Positions 57,776 to 64,000 of a DNA stretch of 64,000 nucleotides are shown here, in pieces. The number at the start of each line of letters is the position of its first letter. The first letter of the stretch is position 1. The notes beneath the pieces were generated by a model, which was given only the letters and a program-made list of their open reading frames with translations, searched no databases and was not told the DNA's origin. Location of the stretch: positions 74,464-138,463 of the forward strand of contig DATGID010000019.1 of NCBI GenBank assembly GCA_035307385.1, in the 5' to 3' direction. A program made the position numbers and the translations under genes. Source of the stretch: DATBHW01 sp035307385. GTDB lineage: Bacteria; Chloroflexota; Ktedonobacteria; Ktedonobacterales; DATBGS01.

Positions 57776-59194
57776 TCAGCCCTCCGCAGGGATGGCTGGT
57801 GCCTGGAACGAAAGCAGCAATTGCACCGAACGCTTGGTAATCAGCCACTCATCGGCGGCAGGTGTTGGCGCGCTGCCCTGCGGATAGACGCGCACGCGCA
57901 GAGCCTCAAGATCGGGCGCGTGCAGCCGTTTCCATTCGCGGATGATGCTCTGGAGCCGATGCAGGGCGCTGCCGCCGCCATAGAGGATGGCCTGCTCCAA
58001 TCCAGCGTCATCAGGGCTGGCGGTGGCGGCGCGCAGCAGCACGATGCCGGGCTGCTGACTGAAACGGCCTGAGCGCGGCGCAAAAGGCAGCACGCCACTG
58101 CTCTGCGCCGGATGCGCCAGCACGCCGGTGGCCCAGCCTTCAAAGCCCCAACTGGCATGCCCCGACCAGACCGCAATGGTTTCTTCTTCCCCATAGCGCA
58201 GTTCAAGATATGCCACCAGCGAACGGGCGGTGGCGTCCAGGTGCAGGTCGCGGTTTTCATGCGGCCCGCTGAGCAAGTGCAGGACATCGCGGCGTATGGC
58301 GGCGGAGCCAGAGAGCGGCGCGCCAAAGACGGTGAGTTCCCAGCGATGGCTGTTGTCGTCAGCGCCAACGACCGAAAGCGGGGCGCTGCGCGCGGCGCTC
58401 ATGGCTTGATCGCCGCGCAGAGGGATAAAGAAGGCATAGGCCGCGGCGGTGCTTTCCAGATAGTCTTCGTGCTTGACCAGGGCCAGCGAAAGCTGCCCAC
58501 GCTGCTGGCGATGCAGTTCCAGCGGCAAGACCAGCCGCCCGCCTGGCGAAAGCTGATCCATCCAGGCGGGGGCGATGTCGTCGGCGGCAACGGTTAGTTC
58601 AATGCGATCAAAAGGCGCGAGGTTGGGTGCGCCTTCGGCTCCATCGGCGCAAAGCACGGTGATGGCCCCATAGCCCGCGCTGGCGAGGTTGCGCTGCGCC
58701 TGCTCGACGACATCCTGTTCGATGTCGATGGTAGTAATGGCGGCTGGGTCGCCCACAAGTTCAGCTAGCAGGGCGGCATTGTAGCCGGTGCCCGCGCCGA
58801 TTTCCAGCACGCGCAGGCCAGGGTGCAGTTCAAGTTGTTCGATCATGATTGCCATCATGGAGGGCGCTGAAGAGGAACTGATCGGCGCGCCGTAACTGCT
58901 GCGCTTGGTGACAATGGCATCATCGGCATAGATGCGTTCCAGGCCCTCGCGCTCGGCAATGTCGGGCAGGAATATCTCGCGGGGCACGCGCAGCAGGGCG
59001 TGTTCCAGCGCTGCGCTGTGCAGAACGTCGCGCGCTTTCAGGCGCTCAACAAGCTGCTGGCGCAGGCGCATCGATTCCGCAGCCTGCTGCTCGGGGCCGA
59101 GCGGCGCTGATGGCGCTGTTTCGCTCGCTGGTTCTTCTGGCTGCCATGGTGGGTTTGTCGCTGGTTCCTCTGCTGGAAGCTGTTCTTCGGCCAT
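57776..59194 (-). CDS. PCMT-type methyltransferase with long C-terminal extension
   Basis: A 472-residue protein. Residues 40-225 are like protein-L-isoaspartate O-methyltransferase: REIFLPDIAEREGLERIYAD, YGAPISSSSAPSMMAIMIEQL, VLEIGAGTGYNAALLAELVG, and SPGGRLVLPL. The rest (about 230-472) is a large C-terminal region, with IPLRGDQAMSAARSAPL and WEWSGHASWGF-like segments, whose function I cannot assign. It resembles the extended PCMTs of Actinobacteria, some of which modify peptides in RiPP pathways, but no precursor is visible here. A Pro/Glu-rich N-terminus (1-40) is disordered. ATG 59194 has a weak ribosome site. Confidence 0.8.
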   Translation of the reverse strand: MAEEQLPAEEPATNPPWQPEEPASETAPSAPLGPEQQAAESMRLRQQLVERLKARDVLHSAALEHALLRVPREIFLPDIAEREGLERIYADDAIVTKRSSYGAPISSSSAPSMMAIMIEQLELHPGLRVLEIGAGTGYNAALLAELVGDPAAITTIDIEQDVVEQAQRNLASAGYGAITVLCADGAEGAPNLAPFDRIELTVAADDIAPAWMDQLSPGGRLVLPLELHRQQRGQLSLALVKHEDYLESTAAAYAFFIPLRGDQAMSAARSAPLSVVGADDNSHRWELTVFGAPLSGSAAIRRDVLHLLSGPHENRDLHLDATARSLVAYLELRYGEEETIAVWSGHASWGFEGWATGVLAHPAQSSGVLPFAPRSGRFSQQPGIVLLRAATASPDDAGLEQAILYGGGSALHRLQSIIREWKRLHAPDLEALRVRVYPQGSAPTPAADEWLITKRSVQLLLSFQAPAIPAEG

Positions 59195-59257
59195 GCACTG
59201 CTCGCAGTGGAAGCTCTGCCGATGGCGTACTCACGCTCTTCTTGTCAGGATACCATA

Positions 59258-60319
59258 TCAGGCGTCATTCTGGGGATTGGGCAGCGGCTCCATCAGGAAG
59301 GTCAGTTCGGTGTGGCCGACGCGAATCAGGTCGCCCGAATGCAGCACGGTTGGCTCGGTGAGCGGCACGCCGTTCAGAAAGGTGCCGTTGGCGCTGTTCA
59401 GATCGGTCAGGATGTAGGCAGTGGGCGCGCGGTGAATGACGGCATGCTGGCGCGAGACACGCTTGTCGTCTGCGAAGCACAAGTCGCTTTCGGGCATGCG
59501 GCCAATCGAGATGGTGTCCCTGGTCAACAGCCATTCGCCCGGCAGATCGTTCTGGCCGCCTGGCTGTTCGGTTTGCTTGAGGACCAGCCTGGTCAGCGCT
59601 TTTTCGGGCATGATGATTGGCCCCGATGCCCGGCGCTCCGGAGTGCTGGCGGGCGCGCTGATTTTGGTGACGGCGCGTTTGGGGCGGATGGCGCGCATGG
59701 GTTCGGTAAGCTGGGCGCCTGGCGCGCTCGCCTGCTCAGGCGTGTCGGGCGTGGGTACAGTCGGTATCAGCGCGGTCAGCGTTGCGCCGAAGGTTTCTGC
59801 GGCCACGGCCCGCACGCTGAAGTTGCGCAGAACGACAGGCACCCTGACGCCAAAACGCAGCACGCAGCCATGCTCGAAGGCGCGCAGAAAGCGCTCGGCC
59901 AGATCATCGCTCAGGGCAAAGCCGCGCGCGGCGGCGGCTTTCAGGTCGGCGCGCGTTTCAGGGGTGTAGGGCTTGCCAGATTGCCCAGGCCGCTCCAGGC
60001 GAAAGCTGAGCATGCTGTTGACCTCTTCCTGCACCTGCAAGAGTAGTTCGCGACGGCTGGCCTGCTGGGTGAGGAAGCGCGCGGCGGTGAGCCAGGTCGT
60101 GGCTTCCTGGCGCAAGGTGGGGTCGGGGCTGAAGCTGTTTTGCTCGCGCTGCGCTTGTTCGCGCTCGACCAGGTTGTTGATGGCGCTGTGGTCGTCGCAG
60201 ACGGGCAGCCCCAGCGCCCGAAAGAGTTCTATCACGTCTCTGGCCGTGTAGTGCTGGCGCAGCGCGGCCAGATCATCTTCGTTGAGGTCAAGCGGTTGGG
60301 TGGGCTTTCCTTCAGACAT
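59258..60319 (-). CDS. FHA-domain protein
   Basis: A 353-residue protein. The C-terminal FHA domain (about 263-345) is clear: TISIGRMPESDLCFADDKRV, SRQHAVIH and LNSANGTFLNG. It binds phosphothreonine peptides and so is a likely reader of the Ser/Thr kinases. The N-terminal 180 residues are helical (EATTWLTAARFLTQQASRRE, LERPGQSGKPYTPETRADLK) with no recognised family, and the region between is Pro-rich with KRAVTK. GAGGAGG precedes ATG 60319. It lies between the PCMT and tail-like genes, all on the minus strand. Confidence 0.85.
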   Translation of the reverse strand: MSEGKPTQPLDLNEDDLAALRQHYTARDVIELFRALGLPVCDDHSAINNLVEREQAQREQNSFSPDPTLRQEATTWLTAARFLTQQASRRELLLQVQEEVNSMLSFRLERPGQSGKPYTPETRADLKAAAARGFALSDDLAERFLRAFEHGCVLRFGVRVPVVLRNFSVRAVAAETFGATLTALIPTVPTPDTPEQASAPGAQLTEPMRAIRPKRAVTKISAPASTPERRASGPIIMPEKALTRLVLKQTEQPGGQNDLPGEWLLTRDTISIGRMPESDLCFADDKRVSRQHAVIHRAPTAYILTDLNSANGTFLNGVPLTEPTVLHSGDLIRVGHTELTFLMEPLPNPQNDA

Positions 60320-60409
60320 AGCAGGCGGCCTCCTCTTGAGGTAGGAGAGCAGAATAAGACGTTTCCTCTCTCTCCAGTATAACAAAAGAGGACAAGCGCC
60401 TGCCAGCCC

Positions 60410-62428
60410 TCAGGGTTGTTCCAGGGTGAGGGTCATGTCGAACAATGCCTGCTGCGGCGTGTAGGTGACATCGAGCGTGCTGATGCGGGCGTTGGTCGAT
60501 TGCCCGGTGCCGGTGGGTGCGGCGCTGTCTGTGACGGTGACGACATCCAGCAGTTGCAGGCCAGGGTTGGCGGGCACGTTGATGGTATGATGCGTGCCCG
60601 CGCGCTGTTCATCGGCCAGCAGGAACCCGGCTTTAAGCGCGGCCTGCGTGGCTGTCGTGAGCCGGGGGTCGGTGCGATAGAGCGGGCGCTCCTGGCCGGT
60701 TTGGGTGATATGGGCGAAGTCGTAGCTTTCGCCAAAGACCTGTGCGCCTCCAGCGGCGCGGCCAGTGACGATGACATGGTTGGCGCGCAGATCATCGCTG
60801 CCCAGGGTGAGTGTTTCGATCTCCGGTTGATAGGTCCAGACGGAAAGGTCGGCTGCGCTGAGTTCGCGGAACTGAAGCGTTTCGGTCTGGTCCAGAAAGT
60901 AGTACACATCATAGATGGAGCAGAGTTCGTCGAGCGCCTGGCGCAAGGTCTGGCTGGCGGGCATGACAAAGACCGGCACGACCTGAGTGAACTGGTTGGT
61001 GGTTGGGATATGCACGGCAAAGAGACCGGCGCGGGCGGCCAGTTCGGTAAGCAGCCAGGCCAGCGTCTGGCCGCTGTAGCTGGTTTGCAGGCGCGCGGCG
61101 TGATCGAGTCGTTTCGTAGCGTCGCTGGCAGTAATCAACAGTTCGTTGTGGTCTGGCGCACGCAGGTATTGGCAGCGGTCCACGTAATAGATGCCAACGG
61201 TGACGGTGCTGGGCGTGCCGCTGGTGGGGTCGTGGTAGCCTTCGGCCAGGGCAATGCTGGTATTGAGGCCAAGCATGGGCGGGCTGTTGTACTGGCCGCC
61301 AACGTTGCTGAGCCGCAGGCTGACCTGCCCGGCATGCTGGTTCTTTTCGACGCGCTGAAACGCCAAGACCTGCGCGGAAACGTCGAGCAGGCTGGACGGA
61401 TTGGCCGGATTATAGACGGGCGCGCGCCAGGCATAGGTGTTGTCGAGCACGTAATAGGCTGGCCCGGCAGAGCCAGTAGGCGGTGTGGGCGCTTTCAGCC
61501 AGGTGGGGCCAAAGGCGAAGGTCTGGCTGAGCAGGGTGCCGTCGCTCCAGTGTATGAAGTCGGACGACTGGCGCAGCCGCGCGTAGCTGTAGGTGAGGCC
61601 GGTAAACGCGCCGTTGTCGACCTCAACGTAGCTGAGGTTATAAAGGCCATCGAAGAGTTGCAGACGCGGGTAAAAGCGCCCCAATCCCAGGCTGGTGGCG
61701 CTGTCGAGCGGCGCGATGGAGCCGACGAGCGCCCACACGCCGCCAGAAGGCGTATAGCTGTAGCCGGTGATCTGGCGGCCATCGGAGACGGCGAGCAGAT
61801 AGCGGCTATTGGCACTGTCCCAGGCGGCGTCGAGGCCGACGTTGGCGGGGATGACACCCAGCGTCCAGGTGGCGGGCGACGACCACGCGCCGCTGCTGAA
61901 ACGCGAGACGGCCAGCGCCTCGCCGCCTGTGATGTCGTAGGCATAGAAGACATCGTTTTGTCCCGCGCTGCCGAGGCCGCGAATGGCGGCGTTGATGGCG
62001 GCGATGGTGACGGGGCCACTCCAGGTGGCTCCGTTGTCGGTGCTGGTCCAGACGAGCAGATTATAGGGGCTGGAGCCGGATTGCGCGAAGACATGCAGCG
62101 TGCCGCTGTTGTTGGAGACGGCGCAGCCCGCGTCGCGCAGGAGGTTGCCGCTGGAAAGCGAGGTCCAGGTGTTCCATTGAGTGCTGTTACCTGGGTCGCT
62201 GATGCGCTGCACATCGAGCGAGGCGACGAACGCGCCCGTTGGTTGGGTGGTGAAGGCGCGGATAATCGCGCCGTCGCTGGCAAGACAGGCCGCGCTGATG
62301 CCTTCGAGCAGCCCTCCCGTCTGGTAGCTGGCGTAATGCTGGATGGGGTCAAAAAGCTGCACGCTGCTGGCGGGCGTGCGCGCGGCGGCGGCCAGCGCGT
62401 TTTGAATGGATGTGGTGAGCGTACGCAA
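60410..62428 (-). CDS. phage tail-hub/sialidase-like protein, orphan
   Basis: A 672-residue soluble protein. Residues 1-330 are a beta-rich N-terminus with a NSGTLHVFAQSG and WTSTDNGATWSGPVTI segment (one Asp-box). Residues 370-672 resemble baseplate hub/tail proteins of phages: QTLAWLLTELAARAGL, TLRQALDELCSIYDVYYFLD, DDLRANHVIVTGRAAGG, and LLDVVTVTDS followed by a terminal strand pair. No other tail, capsid or contractile-sheath gene is nearby, so this is either a remnant or an orphan cell-surface or injection-system component. I start at TTG 62428 because AAGGGAGG lies 6 nt upstream. The family assignment is tentative. Confidence 0.55.
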   Translation of the reverse strand: MRTLTTSIQNALAAAARTPASSVQLFDPIQHYASYQTGGLLEGISAACLASDGAIIRAFTTQPTGAFVASLDVQRISDPGNSTQWNTWTSLSSGNLLRDAGCAVSNNSGTLHVFAQSGSSPYNLLVWTSTDNGATWSGPVTIAAINAAIRGLGSAGQNDVFYAYDITGGEALAVSRFSSGAWSSPATWTLGVIPANVGLDAAWDSANSRYLLAVSDGRQITGYSYTPSGGVWALVGSIAPLDSATSLGLGRFYPRLQLFDGLYNLSYVEVDNGAFTGLTYSYARLRQSSDFIHWSDGTLLSQTFAFGPTWLKAPTPPTGSAGPAYYVLDNTYAWRAPVYNPANPSSLLDVSAQVLAFQRVEKNQHAGQVSLRLSNVGGQYNSPPMLGLNTSIALAEGYHDPTSGTPSTVTVGIYYVDRCQYLRAPDHNELLITASDATKRLDHAARLQTSYSGQTLAWLLTELAARAGLFAVHIPTTNQFTQVVPVFVMPASQTLRQALDELCSIYDVYYFLDQTETLQFRELSAADLSVWTYQPEIETLTLGSDDLRANHVIVTGRAAGGAQVFGESYDFAHITQTGQERPLYRTDPRLTTATQAALKAGFLLADEQRAGTHHTINVPANPGLQLLDVVTVTDSAAPTGTGQSTNARISTLDVTYTPQQALFDMTLTLEQP

Positions 62429-62589
62429 GACAAACCTCCCTTTTGGTTCACAAGAACTAACAAAGCGGATGAAAAAGGCGCTACAATAAGCAAAGGGCCA
62501 GGAATGGGCCATGTTCTTGCACAGGAATGGGCGAGACACGATCAGAGGACTCTGAGTGCTGACCTGGGTTCTGAAAGGAAGAAGCAGCT

Positions 62590-63633
62590 ATGGAATATCG
62601 TACGCTTGGCCGAACGGGCGTGCGCGTGAGTCCGCTCTGTCTGGGAGCGATGATGTTCGGCCAGTGGGGCAATCCCGACCACGACGACAGCGTGAGGATT
62701 ATTCATCGCGCGCTGGATGCGGGCATCAATTTCATCGACACCGCCGATGTGTATTCACGCGGCGAATCGGAGGAGATTGTCGCCAAGGCGCTGGCCGATG
62801 GCCGCCGCAACCACGTGGTGCTGGCGACCAAAGTACATGGCGTGATGGGCGACGACCCCAACCAGCAGGGCAACTCGCGCCGCTGGATTATGCAGGAGGT
62901 CGAGAACTCGCTGCGCCGCCTGAAAACGGACTGGATTGATCTCTATCAGATTCACCGCCCTGAGCCGGATACCGACATCGAAGAAACGCTGGGCGCGCTG
63001 GACGATCTGGTGCGGCAGGGCAAGGTGCGTTACGTCGGCTCATCGACCTTCCCGGCTTCGGCTATTGTTGAAGCGCAGTGGGCGGCCCGCGACCGCCATC
63101 TGACGCGCTTCGTGACGGAACAGCCGCCCTATTCGATGCTGGTGCGTGGCATCGAGGCTGATGTGCTGCCGACCTGCCAGCGCTATGGCATGGGCGTCAT
63201 CCCCTGGAGTCCGCTGGCGGGCGGCTGGCTGACGGGTCGCTGGCGCAAAAATGCTCCGCCGCCGCATTCGACCCGCGCCGAAAGGCTGCCCGCGCGCTAT
63301 GACCTTTCCCGGCCCGATAATCAGCGCAAGCTCGATGCCGCCGACGCGCTGGCCGGGCTGGCCGAGGAAGCGGGCCTGTCGCTGATTCATCTGGCGCTGG
63401 CGTTTGTCATCAACCATCCGGCGGTGACGGCGGCCATCATCGGGCCGCGCACGATGGAACAGCTTGAATCGCAGCTTGGCGCTGTCGATGTGACGCTGGA
63501 TGAGAAGCTGCTTGACCGCATCGATGCGATTGTCACGCCCGGCACGAACTTCAATCCGGTTGATGGGGGTTGGATTCCTCCGGGGCTGGAGCCAGCGGGA
63601 CGCCGACGGCACGCACCGCAAGCGCGCGGCTAA
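62590..63633 (+). CDS. aldo/keto reductase
   Basis: A 347-residue NADPH-dependent TIM-barrel oxidoreductase. It has the start YRTLGRTGVRVSPLCLGAMM, active-site Asp/Tyr in NFIDTADVYSRGESEEIV, Lys in VLATKV, and His in IDLYQIHRPEP. The C-terminal cofactor loop is IIGPRTMEQLESQL. It belongs to the AKR11/12-like bacterial group and probably reduces aldehydes or ketones of unknown identity. The product closes with an Arg-rich tail. AGGAAGAAG precedes ATG 62590. It ends 24 nt before a strong hairpin. Confidence 0.93.
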   Translation: MEYRTLGRTGVRVSPLCLGAMMFGQWGNPDHDDSVRIIHRALDAGINFIDTADVYSRGESEEIVAKALADGRRNHVVLATKVHGVMGDDPNQQGNSRRWIMQEVENSLRRLKTDWIDLYQIHRPEPDTDIEETLGALDDLVRQGKVRYVGSSTFPASAIVEAQWAARDRHLTRFVTEQPPYSMLVRGIEADVLPTCQRYGMGVIPWSPLAGGWLTGRWRKNAPPPHSTRAERLPARYDLSRPDNQRKLDAADALAGLAEEAGLSLIHLALAFVINHPAVTAAIIGPRTMEQLESQLGAVDVTLDEKLLDRIDAIVTPGTNFNPVDGGWIPPGLEPAGRRRHAPQARG

Positions 63634-63657
63634 GGCTCGCCTATCTCCTGACAATGG

Positions 63658-63711
63658 ACCCCGGCGAGGTCGCAAACGAAATGATGTTCTCGTTTGCGAC
63701 CTCGCCGGGGT
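63658..63711. terminator. perfect 22-bp hairpin after the aldo/keto reductase gene
   Basis: Arms 63658-63679 (starting ACCCCGGCGAGG) and 63690-63711 with a 10-nt loop. TTTT at 63711-63714 follows on the plus strand, so it works as a terminator for the reductase gene and may also stop transcripts from the minus-strand promoter at 63778. Confidence 0.8.
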
Positions 63712-63777
63712 TTTGCATCTGAGGAGACGGCAGCGCGTCGCCAGAAATGCGGAGACGGACATGAACAGCACTATTTA

Positions 63778-63806
63778 ATTATAGAACAAAAGTTCTATAT
63801 TGTCAA
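63778..63806 (-). promoter_or_regulatory. consensus promoter with GAAC-N4-GTTC operator, no gene behind it
   Basis: On the minus strand TTGACA (63801-63806), 17-nt spacer, TATAAT (63778-63783): a perfect consensus. The inverted repeat TATAGAACAAAAGTTCTATA (63780-63799) fills the spacer. Transcription would start near 63771 and run left into the hairpin at 63711. A GTG at 63771 could be a leaderless start, but its frame runs through the hairpin and into the reverse of the reductase gene, so no believable gene follows. It resembles the VOC promoter at 45327. Confidence 0.7.
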
Positions 63807-63861
63807 GACCGCAGGAAAAAACACGCTCGTTGGCAGGGGCACATCGGCAGCGTTTTCTGGC

Positions 63862-64000
63862 TAGAGTCTGTTCTGAACTTTTTCTGATAGACTGGGGGCA
63901 TGGCAAGAAAACCGTACCCCAGTGATGTGAGCGATGAGGAGTGGGCCTTTGTCGCTCCGTACCTGACCCTGATGAGCGAAGAAGCCCCCCAACGCGAGTA
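63862..64000 (+). mobile_element. left part of an IS5-type insertion sequence (cut by window edge)
   Basis: From about GAGTCTGTTCTGAACTTTTT (63864) onward the sequence looks like the end of an insertion sequence leading into a transposase gene. The exact left terminal repeat cannot be fixed without the right end, which lies outside the window. Confidence 0.45.
63900..64000 (+). CDS. IS5 family transposase, N-terminal fragment (3' end outside window)
   Basis: ATG 63900 after GGGGGC opens a frame encoding MARKPYPSDVSDEEWAFVAPYL, the typical N-terminal domain (DUF4096-like) of IS5/IS4-group DDE transposases. Only 33 codons are inside the window, so completeness cannot be judged. Confidence 0.85.
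   Translation, partial: MARKPYPSDVSDEEWAFVAPYLTLMSEEAPQRE

Noticed and set aside
60410..62428. Prophage
   Set aside because: No integrase, capsid, portal, terminase or att-like repeats around the tail-like gene.
62446..62458. GTTC-N4-GAAC resembling the GAAC-N4-GTTC operator
   Set aside because: The half sites are in the opposite orientation and it is not inside a promoter spacer.
60416..62629. Open frame of 737 codons on the plus strand
   Set aside because: Mirror of the tail-like gene; low-complexity Gly/Ala/Val product and no ribosome site.

Overview
The window looks like chromosomal DNA of a GC-rich, multicellular-type Chloroflexi bacterium, most likely Ktedonobacteria. I base this on gene content only: three PASTA-less Ser/Thr kinases with Thr/Pro-rich stalks, many zinc-ribbon-plus-membrane proteins, an F420-type (DDN) oxidoreductase, an R2-like ligand-binding oxidase, Tad-pilus genes, frequent GTG/TTG starts and classical sigma-70 promoters. 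I found no tRNA, rRNA, CRISPR array, integrase or replication origin. Genes are packed on both strands.

Layout. 1-6.5 kb: a Tad pilin-like protein cut by the left edge, comB, a small membrane protein, a cysteine desulfurase, and three multi-spanning membrane proteins. 6.6-15.5 kb: a signalling block of three Ser/Thr kinases interleaved with TetR/DoxX and Rrf2/DoxX pairs. 15.7-23 kb: galU, a UroD-family protein, a TIR-domain protein, a PAP2-like protein, coaBC, an AIM24 protein, then a ~240-bp element with 20-bp inverted ends. 23-31.3 kb: two divergent membrane receptors with HAMP-like modules and no output domain, a Vgb-like propeller, and an ECF sigma factor overlapping a membrane-anchored Asp-box protein. 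31.3-39.8 kb: acyl-CoA dehydrogenase and methyltransferase, DUF1992, a GT9 glycosyltransferase, membrane proteins, and a MarR/DDN pair sharing an operator, then dps. 39.9-41.9 kb: a TIR/winged-helix protein overlapping a membrane protein, followed by a possible small RNA or attenuator. 41.9-46 kb: a Nudix/APH fusion, a zinc-ribbon protein, cupin, VOC and DUF4291 genes. 46-52 kb: an acyl-metabolism operon (SDR, acyl-CoA ligase, R2lox, Lrp-type ligand-binding domain), a GreA-like factor and a ThDP enzyme. 52-64 kb: HEAT, GNAT, zinc-ribbon, ResB, Nudix, response regulator-GGDEF, PCMT, FHA, a tail-like protein, an aldo/keto reductase, and the start of an IS5-type transposase.

How parts work together. 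Several promoters match TTGACA-N17-TATAAT closely and carry operators. These include a MarR palindrome before both marR and the oxidoreductase gene, and GAAC-N4-GTTC boxes inside the spacers of two promoters. Many gene ends, mostly convergent, carry perfect long hairpins without a clear U-tract, which probably act as bidirectional terminators. The best candidates for an undescribed system are the TIR/winged-helix plus membrane-protein pair at 40.1-41.6 kb, the R2lox acyl operon at 46.1-49.7 kb, and the paired output-less receptors at 23.3-27.5 kb.
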